NCBI RefSeq assembly: GCF_029051645.1
Contig: NZ_JAACFS010000001.1
Coordinates: 124,001 to 188,000, forward strand
Length of the DNA: 64,000 bases
Origin: Bradyrhizobium sp. CSA112
GTDB taxonomy: Bacteria; Pseudomonadota; Alphaproteobacteria; Rhizobiales; Xanthobacteraceae
Direction of reading: 5' to 3'
A program made the position numbers and the translations under genes. A model generated the notes under the pieces. That model was not told the DNA's origin. It saw nothing but the letters and a program-made list of their open reading frames with translations, and did no database searches. Within the stretch, counting starts at the first letter, position 1. Each line of letters begins with the position of its first letter. Below, piece after piece: positions 17,119-26,172 of this stretch.

Positions 17119-18444
17119 ATGCTCTTCAGTCTGGATGTATTGCGGGCACGCAAGGGCGACTGCCTGATGCTGCACTTCGGACCGGAGCAGGATCCGCATC
17201 TGATTCTGATCGATGGCGGCCCGTCCGATGTCTACAAGCCGTTCCTCAAGCCGCGGTTGCAGAAAATCCACCAAGCGCGCGATCTCGACGAACAGGCGGC
17301 GCTGCCGGTCGACGTTGTGATGGTGAGCCATGTCGACGACGACCACATCAAGGGAATTCTCGACCTCACCAGAGAGCAGCGCGGCAACAGTCCAGACATG
17401 CGGCTCGACGTGACAAGCCTCTGGCACAATAGTTTCGACGATCTGCTCAAGACCAAGCCCGATGAACTGGTGGCAGGGTTCGGCACCGCATCGGTTGCGG
17501 CGGCCGCGGAAGGTGAGGCGGGTATCGATTCCGGAAGCGTGCTGGCCAGCTTCGGAAACCAGATGCGCGAGGACGAGATCGAAGACGAGGACATGCATCA
17601 AACGGTCGAGGTGCTGTCCAGCATTCCGCAGGGCCGCACGTTGCGTGACGACGCCAAGGCTCTCGGGTGGAAACCTAACCACAAATTCAAGGGCAAGCTT
17701 ATCCTTGCGGCCAAGGCTGCAAAGCCGGTGACGCTCGGCGACTTGAAGGTGACGGTGATCGGGCCGATGCAGCCGCAACTGCTGGCGTTGCAGAAGCAGC
17801 ATGACGAATGGCTGCGCGCTCAAAAGGAGAAGAAAAAGAAGTCGCCCGAAGCTGCGCTGGCAGCTTTCGAGGATGAATCCATTCCCAACCTGTCCAGCAT
17901 CGTCGTCCTTGCCGAACTCGGGGGCAAAAGCATGCTCCTGACGGGCGACGCCCGTGGCGACAGGATTTTGGAAGGAATGGAACTGGCCGGGCTATTGAAA
18001 GCGGGCGGCAAAAAGCATGTCGACCTCTTGAAGGTCCCGCACCACGGCAGCGACAACAATATGGAGACCATCTTCTTCAAGCGTGTGCCGGCCGATCATT
18101 ACGTTTTCTCCGGAGATGGCGAGCATGGCAACCCGGAACGCGCCACGCTGCAAATGCTGCTGGATGCGCGGGGCGCTGACGCCGGCTACACGATTCATCT
18201 GACCTATCCGGTTGCGGAGATCGACGCGGGACGGAAGGCGGATTGGGAAAAGGAGCAGGGCAAGGAGAAGGCCCGAAAGAAAAAGAATCCGGCTTCCAAG
18301 AAGCCGGTGCGGGAGGACTGGTCTGCCGAGAAACACAGCCTGACCGCATTCTTCAAGAACAACCCGAAGATGGCGAAGAAGCTCTCGATTGTCGAAGGGA
18401 GCAAGCCGCATCTGATTGATCTGCTCAAGCCGTTGAAGCTCTAG
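17119..18444 (+). CDS. ComEC/Rec2-like MBL-fold hydrolase, cytoplasmic
   Basis: This is 441 residues from ATG 17119, 11 bp after the subtilase stop and with AGGAA upstream. The metal motif is SHVDDDHIKG (His71, Asp73, Asp75, His76). Later ligands are in LLTGDARGD and KVPHHGSDNN, as in the ComEC-type hydrolase domain. There is no signal peptide or membrane helix, so it is a stand-alone soluble enzyme. Two lysine-rich inserts (around residues 235-245 and 375-395) suggest nucleic-acid or partner contacts. Operon position argues that it works with the subtilase. Nuclease or phosphodiesterase activity is plausible but unproven. Confidence 0.8.
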   Translation: MLFSLDVLRARKGDCLMLHFGPEQDPHLILIDGGPSDVYKPFLKPRLQKIHQARDLDEQAALPVDVVMVSHVDDDHIKGILDLTREQRGNSPDMRLDVTSLWHNSFDDLLKTKPDELVAGFGTASVAAAAEGEAGIDSGSVLASFGNQMREDEIEDEDMHQTVEVLSSIPQGRTLRDDAKALGWKPNHKFKGKLILAAKAAKPVTLGDLKVTVIGPMQPQLLALQKQHDEWLRAQKEKKKKSPEAALAAFEDESIPNLSSIVVLAELGGKSMLLTGDARGDRILEGMELAGLLKAGGKKHVDLLKVPHHGSDNNMETIFFKRVPADHYVFSGDGEHGNPERATLQMLLDARGADAGYTIHLTYPVAEIDAGRKADWEKEQGKEKARKKKNPASKKPVREDWSAEKHSLTAFFKNNPKMAKKLSIVEGSKPHLIDLLKPLKL

Positions 18445-18680
18445 TCCGGCCGACCGGAGATTTTACGGGGATTGGTTTCCTGGAGCCTCCACCAAGGTGG
18501 AGCCGAAGGCCTGGGCTTGCGAGGCGCCAAAAATCGCTCACGGAAACGCGATGAGACCCCCGCGGGATGCACCCATGCGCGCAGGCGTCTGCCGCGAGAG
18601 GAAATTGCCCTCTAAGGTGCGTGCGATATGGCGATTCCATCTCGGCGGCCTTGGCCGCGCAGAACAATATTACGCCCGAC

Positions 18681-20255
18681 ATGAACAAGCACCAACGGCA
18701 GGGCCGCGAGCCTGCCGACCAGACGACATTGCCTGACGATATCGGCGGCGAGCTCTCGCGCATCACGACCGAGGTCATCGATGTCAGCGATGCGCCGCCG
18801 ATCGCGCCGCCCGCGCCGCTGACCCAGGACGAGGTCCGCACCATCCTGATGAGCCTGCTGCTGACGATGTTCCTGGCGGCACTCGACCAGACCATTGTGG
18901 CGACGGCGCTGCCGACCATCGGCCGCCAGTTCAACGACGTCAGCAATCTCTCCTGGGTGATAACCGCCTATCTTTTGGCCTCGACTGCGGTCGCGCCGGT
19001 GTTCGGCACGCTGAGCGACATCTACGGCCGCCGCGTCATGATCACCGTTTCGCTTGTCCTGTTCACGGTCGGCTCGATTCTGTGCGCGGTGGCGCCGAAC
19101 ATGCCGGTATTGATCGTCGCGCGCGGCCTGCAGGGGCTTGGCGGCGGCGGCATCATGCCGGTCGTGCAGACCGTGATTTCCGACGTGGTCTCACCGCGCG
19201 AGCGCGGCAGGTATCAGGCCTATTTCAGCGGTGTCTGGATGGCGGCAGGCTTGATGGGTCCCGTGCTCGGCGGCGTGTTCGCCGAGCATCTGCACTGGTC
19301 GATGATCTTCTGGATCAATGTGCCGCTCGCCGTCGGGGCGATGTTTCTACTGCTGCCCAAGATGGGCAAGATCCCGGTGTTCCACCGCCGGCGCAAGGTC
19401 GACTGGTTTGGCGGACTGCTGCTGATGGCCTCCGCCGTCGTGGTCATGCTGGTGCTCACCTGGGGCGGCAACCGTTATGCCTGGCTGTCGCCTGCGATCA
19501 TGGCGATGATCGGCGCATCGGTGGCGCTGGCGCTCGCCTTCGTCTGGCACGCGCGCAATGCCGAGGAGCCGTTCCTGCCGCTGCCGCTGTTGAGCGGAAC
19601 GGTCGCGCCCTATGCCATGGTGGCCGGCGGCTGCGCACTGGGCGCGATCACGGGGCTGACCGTGCATCTGCCGCTGTATTACGAGGTTGTCTATCATCTG
19701 ACCGCGAGCGAAGCGGGGCTTGCGCTGATCCCGCTCGCCGCGATTTCCACCTGCGGTGCGGCGATCGCCGGACGGACGATGGCGCGCGCCAAGCATTACA
19801 AGCGCGTGGCGATCGCGGGCACGTCGGCGGCGGCGATCTTCGGTGCGGTGCTGACCGCGACGACGCTGCCGCTGTGGGCATTGCTGATCGTGCTGTCGCT
19901 GTTTGCGCTCGGGCTCGGCACGACGTTCCCGGTCAGCGTGGTCTCGCTGCAGAACTCGGTGGCGCGCGCGCAGATCGGCACCGTGACGGGTGCGATGAAT
20001 TTCTTCCGCTCGCTGATGTCGTCGTTTACGGTCGCCGCTTTCAGCGCGATCCTCTTGATGGCGCTGGGTGCGGGCATCTCGCTCGGCGAACACCGCGGCC
20101 CTGCAAACGCGATTCCCGTCGCCGACATGATCACCGCGTTCCGCTACGTGTTCGGCGCCGCCACGGTGCTGCTGGCCTGCGCCGCGCTGTGCATTATCGC
20201 AATGGAAGAGCGGCCGCTGGCCGGCCCCTCGACACCGGCGGAGATGGCGGAGTAG
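18681..20255 (+). CDS. MFS drug exporter, DHA2 (EmrB/QacA) family
   Basis: This is 524 residues from ATG 18681. A hydrophilic N-tail is followed by about 14 membrane helices. Family motifs are present: LDQTIVATALPTI in helix 1 (motif D1), GRRVMI after helix 2 (motif A), and a GPVLGGVF segment (motif C-like, antiporter) in helix 5. It is expected to export amphipathic compounds in exchange for protons across the inner membrane. The substrate is unknown and no adaptor gene is adjacent. The 236 bp before it hold no gene. Confidence 0.88.
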   Translation: MNKHQRQGREPADQTTLPDDIGGELSRITTEVIDVSDAPPIAPPAPLTQDEVRTILMSLLLTMFLAALDQTIVATALPTIGRQFNDVSNLSWVITAYLLASTAVAPVFGTLSDIYGRRVMITVSLVLFTVGSILCAVAPNMPVLIVARGLQGLGGGGIMPVVQTVISDVVSPRERGRYQAYFSGVWMAAGLMGPVLGGVFAEHLHWSMIFWINVPLAVGAMFLLLPKMGKIPVFHRRRKVDWFGGLLLMASAVVVMLVLTWGGNRYAWLSPAIMAMIGASVALALAFVWHARNAEEPFLPLPLLSGTVAPYAMVAGGCALGAITGLTVHLPLYYEVVYHLTASEAGLALIPLAAISTCGAAIAGRTMARAKHYKRVAIAGTSAAAIFGAVLTATTLPLWALLIVLSLFALGLGTTFPVSVVSLQNSVARAQIGTVTGAMNFFRSLMSSFTVAAFSAILLMALGAGISLGEHRGPANAIPVADMITAFRYVFGAATVLLACAALCIIAMEERPLAGPSTPAEMAE

Positions 20256-20283
20256 GAGTAGTTACCGTCTCCGGCCTCGTCTA

Positions 20284-20310
20284 CTTTGCATGGGGTTGTT
20301 TTCGCGATTT
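20284..20310. repeat. Dispersed repeat, family B, copy 2
   Basis: The 27 bp are identical to 9881-9907. It lies between the MFS gene and the convergent TPP-enzyme gene. Confidence 0.8.
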
Positions 20311-20407
20311 GTGGCTGGGATCCGTGGAGCTCGCGGTTCTTGGGGCTGACCAGCCCGGTTTCGCTGATGGTGACGCGCGGCATCGGCGATGATCTGTGCG
20401 TTGAATC

Positions 20408-22042
20408 TCAGGTACCCGGCCGCGACACCTCGGTCTCCTTGCTGGTGATGAACTCCAGCAGCACGGGTACGCCTTCCTGCGTCTTGGCAATGCCGCGCCG
20501 GATGGCGGGGATGATGTCTTCCGGCGTGGTCACCCGCTCGCCATAGCCGCCAAAGGCCCGCGCCATCGCGGCGTAGTCGCCGGAAATGTCGGTCGAGCGG
20601 TATTTCTCGGTCGAGATCGGCATCACCTTCAATTCGATCGCCATGGAAAAATTGTTCAAGAGGATCGACATGATCGGGATACGCTCGCGCACCGCGGTCT
20701 CGAAATCCATGCCGGTGAAGCCGATCGCGGCATCGCCCCAGACGTTGATGCAGAGCTTGTCGGGTTTTGCCAGCTTGGCGCCCATCGCAAGGCCGAGGCC
20801 GTAGCCGAGCTGCGTGGTCTTGCCCCAGCCGATATAGGAGAGCGGCTCGACCGATTTCCAGAACGGCGAGAGCTGGTCGCGCGGGCTGCCGGCGTCGTGG
20901 GTGATGATGGTATTGTTGATGTCGACGGTGCGCTGCAGATCCCACAACACGCGATAGGGGTTCAGCGGCGCGTCGTTATGCGTCAGCTTCGGCATCCATT
21001 TCGCCAGCCATTCCTTGTGGGAGGCTGCGATCTCGGCGGCGACCGCCGTCGCGTCGCGATCGGTCGTGACGCTCTTGCCGATCGCTTCCAGCAAGGCATC
21101 GAGCACCAGGGCGGCATCGCCGACCAGGCCGACCTTGGCCTCGACATCCTTGTTGAGATGGTTGGGGTCGAGCGTTGAATGGATGATGGTCTTGCCCTTC
21201 GGCATGGCGATGCCGAATGACGTCTCGGTGAACGAGCAGCCGATGCCGAAGATCACATCGGCTTCGCCCAAGAATTTCGGCACCGCGCGCGGCACGGCGA
21301 GGCCGCCCGATCCCAGCGACAGCGGATGCGTTTCCGGAAAGGACGACTTGCCGCCAAGGCTGGTCGTGACGGGAATGGCGAGGCGTTCGGCCAGCCGCCT
21401 GAGCTGCGGCCAGGCCCTGGCGTAGTGCACGCCCTGGCCGGCGTAGATCACCGGGCGCTTCGCTGCGACGAGGAGGGCCGCCGCTTCCGTTATGTGTACG
21501 GGATCCGCGCCGTAGCGGGTGCGTAGCACCGGTGTGTAGTTCAGCGGCTCCGGCACTTCCTCGTTCCACATGTCGGCGGGGATTTCGACGATCACCGGCC
21601 CGCCGCGGCCGTTTTTCAATTTGGTGAACGCTCTCCGAAAAATGTTGCAGACTTCCGCCGCGATGTTGATCGGTTCGGACGATTTCGAGAACGCCTTCAT
21701 CGCCTGGCTGGAATTGAAATTCGGGTCGATGTTGGCGAGCCTGCGCGCATAGCCCATCGGCAGCACCAGCACGGGCACCGATTCGCCGTAACATTGCGCC
21801 ACGCCGCCCATCGCGTTCTCGGCGCCGGGTCCATGCTGCATGCAGAACGCGCCGATCGACTGGCCCGAGGTGACGCGCGAGATCGCGTCCGCCATGTGAA
21901 CGCCGATGCGTTCCTGGCGCACCATCACGGGGCGGATGTCGGCATTGGCGGCATATTCAATGAGATGATTGACCGGATAGCCGCAGAGGATTTCGATTCC
22001 CTCCCGCTTCATGATTTCCGCGATGGCGGCGCCGAGCTTCAT
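20408..22042 (-). CDS. Thiamine-pyrophosphate-dependent enzyme of the acetolactate synthase/oxalyl-CoA decarboxylase superfamily
   Basis: This is 544 residues with the usual three-domain layout. The N-terminal PYR domain has VRQERIGVHMADA, with the catalytic Glu of the RQE motif near residue 43. The central domain contains AKRPVIYAGQGVHYA. The C-terminal PP domain has the cofactor motif GDAAIGFTGMDFETA...LLNN near residues 435-465. In the cofactor motif the usual GDG is GDA. The reaction cannot be fixed: acetolactate synthase would normally pair with a small subunit, which is absent. Monocistronic, and divergent from the porin at 22440. Confidence 0.8.
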   Translation of the reverse strand: MKLGAAIAEIMKREGIEILCGYPVNHLIEYAANADIRPVMVRQERIGVHMADAISRVTSGQSIGAFCMQHGPGAENAMGGVAQCYGESVPVLVLPMGYARRLANIDPNFNSSQAMKAFSKSSEPINIAAEVCNIFRRAFTKLKNGRGGPVIVEIPADMWNEEVPEPLNYTPVLRTRYGADPVHITEAAALLVAAKRPVIYAGQGVHYARAWPQLRRLAERLAIPVTTSLGGKSSFPETHPLSLGSGGLAVPRAVPKFLGEADVIFGIGCSFTETSFGIAMPKGKTIIHSTLDPNHLNKDVEAKVGLVGDAALVLDALLEAIGKSVTTDRDATAVAAEIAASHKEWLAKWMPKLTHNDAPLNPYRVLWDLQRTVDINNTIITHDAGSPRDQLSPFWKSVEPLSYIGWGKTTQLGYGLGLAMGAKLAKPDKLCINVWGDAAIGFTGMDFETAVRERIPIMSILLNNFSMAIELKVMPISTEKYRSTDISGDYAAMARAFGGYGERVTTPEDIIPAIRRGIAKTQEGVPVLLEFITSKETEVSRPGT

Positions 22043-22362
22043 GACGGTCTCTCCCCTCGATACGGGCCGGTTTGGTCCAGCCGATTTGCGACAGTTGGAC
22101 AGGATTTTCCGACCCGGTAAAGCGCGGACGGCGCGTGCGTTCGGAAGTGCTGATATGCGTTTTGCCGCTCAAGCCAAAAGATGAGGCAACCGGGGGAGAA
22201 TATTCCTGCTGTGAGCGCCCGAGCTGCAGGCGAAAGTGGATCGTTTTGACTCGGCTTCGACGCTGCTGCGTTGCGAAAAAATCACAGCCGCCGGCCAACC
22301 GAAGCGGCTTCACGGGTTTGTCATTCTCGCTGGAGATTTTTGCATTAGGTGTGTGCGCATGC
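22043..22362. other. Intergenic region between TPP-enzyme and porin genes
   Basis: No coding sequence is supported here. A 14-bp perfect dyad, CATGCA-TT-TGCATG, lies at 22358-22371 and runs into the tandem repeat of the porin leader. Confidence 0.5.
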
Positions 22363-22428
22363 ATTTGCATGAAGCGCGGGGCATCGCGGGACACAATTTG
22401 CATACGTCGCGGGGCATCGCGAACAGGA
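22363..22428 (+). repeat. Two tandem copies of a 33-bp unit in the porin 5' leader
   Basis: Unit 1 (22363-22395) and unit 2 (22396-22428) both start ATTTGCAT, and each carries CGCGGGGCATCGCG (22375-22388 and 22408-22421). The second unit ends at the AGGAG ribosome binding site of the porin gene. The period equals about three DNA turns. It may be an operator, a structured leader or a recent slippage duplication. Confidence 0.75.
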
Positions 22429-22439
22429 GATATACAACA

Positions 22440-24017
22440 ATGAAAACAGCGCGAACTTTAATTCTAAGCTCGGCGGCGGGGCTGCTCGCCCTGGGTGGGG
22501 CACAGGCGGCAGACCTTCCGGTCAAGGCCAAGGCAGTCGAATATGTCAGAGTCTGTTCGCTTTACGGCGCCGGCTTCTACTACATCCCAGGCACCGACAC
22601 CTGTATCAAGATCGGCGGCTATCTGCGCGTCGACACCACCTTCAACGGCGGCGCCCACGGTGCGCCGGCCTGGAGCGGCGATCTTGGTCAGCAAAACCGC
22701 TTTCGCGACTATTTCGTCAGCCGTTCGCGCATGGCGCTGACGGTAGATACCCGCACCGCCACCGAGTATGGCGTGGTGCGCACCTTCGGTCAGGGCGATT
22801 TCCAGTTCAACAACTTCGGAACGTCCAACGCGACCGCCCTCAGCGCATTCCCTGGCGGCGCAGCAAACTCGCTTTCCATCCCTGGCGGCGGCTACGTCGC
22901 GGTCGAATACCTCTTCATCCAGTTCGCCGGCTTCACCTTCGGTAAGTCCTCGTCGGCCTATTCGACGCCCTGGAACGGCTTTCCAGGCAACATCAACTCA
23001 AACCTGCTCGGCGGCAACAACACCGACACCGGCGTCAACAACATCCAGTACACCGCCGAATTCGGCAACGGCGTATCGGGCTCGATTGGTCTCGACGACC
23101 CGACCGTCTGGAATCGCACCGCCGTCTATAACCTGAGCATCCCCGGTGCGATCGGCGCCAACGGAACCGGATCGAGCGCCTATGCCGGAACTCACGCTCC
23201 GGACATCGTCGGCAGAATCCGCGTCGATCAGGCCTGGGGTTTGTTCCAGGTTTCGGCTATGGCGCATGAGGTCAGCGGCTCGTACAATACGCTTGGCGCG
23301 AGCGCCGTGCCGAACAACTTGTCCGAAATCAGCGGGCATCCCGAAACCAAGTGGGGCGGCGCGGTAATGGCTGCGTTGCAGATCAAGAATCTGCCGACCG
23401 GCCCGGGCGACGACATCAAGTTCGACGTCTCCTATGCCAAGGGCGCCACCAAGCAAGTGATCGCCACCAGCGGCACCTCACCGAACTTCGCGATGTTCGG
23501 CGACAGCGGCTTCGGCTACCAGAGCGTCGGCTTCGGCGCGACCACGGATGGCGTCTACATGCCCGGCGCAGGCGGCACGGGCGGCATCGTCCTGACGACG
23601 GCCTGGGGCCTCCGCGGCGCGTTCAATCACAACTGGAACCCGAACTGGTCGACCAGCCTGTTCGGCAGCTACTCCGCGGTCAGGTATGACGGCAGCGCCG
23701 ACGACAATCTGCTGGGTGCGGGAACCACGACCGCTAAGGGCGCTTACTGCGCCGCCTTCGCCCTCAGCCACCCGGGTCAGGCAGCGGGAACCTACAGCTG
23801 TAACCCCGACTTCAACGTCTCGCAGCTTGGCGTCGTTACCCGCTGGACCCCGGTCAAGAACCTGACGTTCTCGGGCGAAGTCCAGTGGTTCCATCTCGAC
23901 CAGAAAATGTCGGGCTCTTCGGTGTTTACGGCAACCGCGCCGAAGCCGAACGCGGTGTACGAGTTCAAGGATCAGGACACGGTCCTGCTCCAGCTCCGCG
24001 TCCAGCGTAACTTCTGA
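22440..24017 (+). CDS. Outer-membrane porin (Porin_2 family, alphaproteobacterial type)
   Basis: This is 525 residues from ATG 22440, with AGGAG 9 bp upstream. A signal peptide (residues 1-23, ending GGAQA) precedes ADLPVKAKAVEYVRVCSLYGAGFYYIPGTDTCIKIGGYLR (in part), the standard start of rhizobial porins with two conserved cysteines. The remainder alternates beta strands and ends in Phe (RVQRNF), as needed for barrel assembly. It forms a general diffusion channel. A strong terminator follows at 24028. Bradyrhizobium genomes carry several such paralogues. Confidence 0.92.
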   Translation: MKTARTLILSSAAGLLALGGAQAADLPVKAKAVEYVRVCSLYGAGFYYIPGTDTCIKIGGYLRVDTTFNGGAHGAPAWSGDLGQQNRFRDYFVSRSRMALTVDTRTATEYGVVRTFGQGDFQFNNFGTSNATALSAFPGGAANSLSIPGGGYVAVEYLFIQFAGFTFGKSSSAYSTPWNGFPGNINSNLLGGNNTDTGVNNIQYTAEFGNGVSGSIGLDDPTVWNRTAVYNLSIPGAIGANGTGSSAYAGTHAPDIVGRIRVDQAWGLFQVSAMAHEVSGSYNTLGASAVPNNLSEISGHPETKWGGAVMAALQIKNLPTGPGDDIKFDVSYAKGATKQVIATSGTSPNFAMFGDSGFGYQSVGFGATTDGVYMPGAGGTGGIVLTTAWGLRGAFNHNWNPNWSTSLFGSYSAVRYDGSADDNLLGAGTTTAKGAYCAAFALSHPGQAAGTYSCNPDFNVSQLGVVTRWTPVKNLTFSGEVQWFHLDQKMSGSSVFTATAPKPNAVYEFKDQDTVLLQLRVQRNF

Positions 24018-24027
24018 GAATGACTTT

Positions 24028-24058
24028 AAGGACCGGGCTATTGTGCCCGGTCCTTTGT
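24028..24058 (+). terminator. Rho-independent terminator of the porin gene
   Basis: An 11-bp perfect stem (AAGGACCGGGC / GCCCGGTCCTT, 24028-24038 with 24045-24055) has a 6-base loop and a short T-run. It begins 11 bp after the stop codon. Confidence 0.85.
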
Positions 24059-24312
24059 TCAACGCCGCGGTGCGGCGGGGTGACTACCTCGCCATGCCGC
24101 GGCGTCTGAACATCGCCGCCATCGGCGACGGTGGACGGGCGGCGCTCAATCGATGGTAAATTTTCCGTATCGTACGATTCCGGAGGCGCAATTCTTCGTT
24201 CGCCTTAATCAATCGTTCAGTCCGTTCCTCAAGGCCTCTTCAACCGTTCCGACCTAGAGTTTAACCAGTATGGCGCGGGAGAATTCCGGGGAGCGTCGAT
24301 AGGAGTTTATCT

Positions 24313-24477
24313 ATGCGTCGAATACTGGCACGATTTGTCGACGATGAGCGCGGTGCTACCGCCATCGAATACTGCCTGATTGCGACAGGTATCAGCATCG
24401 TGATCGTGACCGTCGTCAGTGGCATCGGCAGCACGCTCAGCACGAAATTCAACGACGTCAGCACCTCGCTCAAGTAG
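24313..24477 (+). CDS. Flp/Fap-type pilin
   Basis: A 54-residue frame runs from ATG 24313 (GGAG box at 24302-24305) to TAG 24475-24477. The order is typical of Flp pilins: basic leader MRRILARFVDDERG, then ATAIEYCLIATGISIVIVTVV (a helix with the conserved G/A-x-x-x-x-E-Y signature), and a short polar tail. The prepilin peptidase would cleave after the DERG glycine. No tad/cpa assembly genes are in the window, so it is an isolated pilin gene. In rhizobia such pilins are commonly present in several copies. The 250 bp between the porin terminator and this gene contain only a short ATCGTACGAT dyad at 24169-24178. Confidence 0.88.
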   Translation: MRRILARFVDDERGATAIEYCLIATGISIVIVTVVSGIGSTLSTKFNDVSTSLK

Positions 24478-24498
24478 CGGCAAGGCCGCGCAGGCATC

Positions 24499-24699
24499 AT
24501 GCTAGAGCTGCTATTTGGGTCAACGTTGGTGGACTGGGGGCCGCCGATCCTGGCCTATGTGCAGCAAAATCCGTGGCGCGTATTCTACGCGATATTGGTC
24601 GCAGCCCTGCTGATTGATTGGATGGTCAACGACCGGTCTGGCAATTGCGATGGCGGGCTGGACTTTGGCAGCGGGGACGGGGACGGCGGCGGGGATTGA
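24499..24699 (+). CDS. Small single-helix protein with Gly/Asp tail
   Basis: This is a 66-residue frame starting 21 bp after the pilin stop. A hydrophobic helix (about residues 27-42, WRVFYAILVAALLIDWMV) is followed by a Gly/Asp-rich end (GLDFGSGDGDGGGD). It may be co-transcribed with the pilin. The ribosome binding site is weak and no family is recognised, so the call is moderate. Confidence 0.45.
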   Translation: MLELLFGSTLVDWGPPILAYVQQNPWRVFYAILVAALLIDWMVNDRSGNCDGGLDFGSGDGDGGGD

Positions 24700-24707
24700 A
24701 ACCGGCG

Positions 24708-24944
24708 CTATTTATCTTTCCTGTCCGTATTCAGCGCCCGCACCATCGCGATCCGCGAAAACATCAGCCAGCCGCCACCAGTCTCCGCCGCATTGATTAG
24801 ATTCTCGACTGCGGTCTGCCAGTGCGCCTCGCGTTGCACTTTTTCCGGCAACGCCATGATGTAGTCGGCGGCCTGCTGCAGCGTCACGAGCCTGCCTCCG
24901 CCGCGAAGCGGTATCGGATCATCGAACGGGGTCGACCACGGCAT
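24708..24944 (-). CDS. Conserved small hypothetical protein
   Basis: This is 78 residues, starting MPWSTPFDDPIPL, with GGRLVTLQQAADYIMALP and a helical middle (AHWQTAVENLINAAE). The pattern resembles small soluble proteins that are frequent in Bradyrhizobium and near DNA-repair or regulatory genes; function unknown. It is 36 bp downstream of the ku gene on the opposite side of its 3' end, and on the same strand, so it may share the transcript. Confidence 0.6.
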   Translation of the reverse strand: MPWSTPFDDPIPLRGGGRLVTLQQAADYIMALPEKVQREAHWQTAVENLINAAETGGGWLMFSRIAMVRALNTDRKDK

Positions 24945-24980
24945 TGCGCGCTAGATGATGCTATCGCGCTCCTTGCCCAA

Positions 24981-25943
24981 TCATCCGGCCTTCTTGGTGC
25001 GGGCGGCAGCGCGCACCGGCTTCTCCGCCTTCTTGGGCGCTTCCTTCGCCGTCTCCTTGGCGGCGCGTTTGCCGCTGCCGCTGATCGGCAACAACATCTC
25101 GCGCTGGCCGGCGGCGGCCTTCTTCGGCTTCTTGCCCTTGGTCTTGGCGGCGGGGGCGGCCTGCTTTTCGCTGGCGAGGCTGCGCTTGAGCGCGTCCATC
25201 AGGTTGATGACGTTACCGGTGGTCTTTGGCGCCGCCTTGGCCTTGGTGCTGAGGCCGTTGCGCTTCTGGTTGATCAGGTCGATCAGCGCCTGCTCATAAC
25301 GGTCCTCGAACTGCTCGGGCTCGAATGAGGCGGATTTCTGCTCGACGATATGCCTTGCCAGATCAAGCATATCCTTGGTGATCTTCACGTCCTGGATGTC
25401 CTCGAAATATTCCGTCTCGCTACGGACCTCGTAGGGGTAGCGCAGCAGCGTTCCCATCAGCCCCTTGTCGAGCGGCTCCAGCGCGATGATGTGCTCGCGG
25501 TTGGTCAGCACCACCCGTCCGATTGCGACCTTGTCCATGCTGCGGATGGTTTCGCGGATCACCGCAAACGCATCGTGGCCGACCTTGCCGTCAGGCACGA
25601 GATAATAGGGGCGGATCAGGTAGCGGCCGTCGATATCGGATTTCGGAACGAATTCGTCGATCTCGATGGTGCGGGTCGATTCCAGCGCGATGTCGTCGAG
25701 CTCGTCCTTCGACACTTCGATGTAGGTGTCGGTGTCGATCTTGTAGCCCTTCATGATGTCGTCGTTGGCGACTTCCTCGCCGGTCTCGGCGTCGACCTTG
25801 GCGTATTTGATGCGATGGCCGGTCTTGCGGTTGATCTGGTTGAAGGAGACCTTCTCGGTATCCGACGTCGCCGGATAGAGGGCGACCGGACAGGTCACGA
25901 GCGAAAGGCGCAGAAAACCCTTCCAATTGGCGCGGGGGGCCAT
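24981..25943 (-). CDS. ku: Non-homologous end-joining protein Ku
   Basis: This is 320 residues from ATG 25943 (GGAG upstream); similarity starts at MAPRANWKGFLRLSLVTCPVALYPA, the standard bacterial Ku N-terminus. The central Ku core (DIMKGYKID, YLIRPYYLVPDGK, KVAIGRVVLTNREHIIAL) is complete. It ends in a lysine/alanine-rich tail of about 60 residues that probably contacts DNA. Ku homodimers bind double-strand ends and recruit LigD; no ligD is in the window. A small membrane protein gene diverges from it. Confidence 0.93.
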   Translation of the reverse strand: MAPRANWKGFLRLSLVTCPVALYPATSDTEKVSFNQINRKTGHRIKYAKVDAETGEEVANDDIMKGYKIDTDTYIEVSKDELDDIALESTRTIEIDEFVPKSDIDGRYLIRPYYLVPDGKVGHDAFAVIRETIRSMDKVAIGRVVLTNREHIIALEPLDKGLMGTLLRYPYEVRSETEYFEDIQDVKITKDMLDLARHIVEQKSASFEPEQFEDRYEQALIDLINQKRNGLSTKAKAAPKTTGNVINLMDALKRSLASEKQAAPAAKTKGKKPKKAAAGQREMLLPISGSGKRAAKETAKEAPKKAEKPVRAAARTKKAG

Positions 25944-26172
25944 GGGGATACTCCGAGGACGCAACAGACGACTGGTAAGAATACCATCGGATGCCCTCGT
26001 CTCAAACATGGCGTTAATCGCCGAACGGCCCGTTCTGCCAGCCGGCCTGCGACCTTTTGGACGCTGCGGCCCGCAGCATGGCTGCGAAGCCCGGAACATC
26101 GTTTCCGATCAGGCGTTGCTTTAACAAGCGGTGCATTCGCTGGCATTACAGGCACTTACTCAAAGAGGTCCC

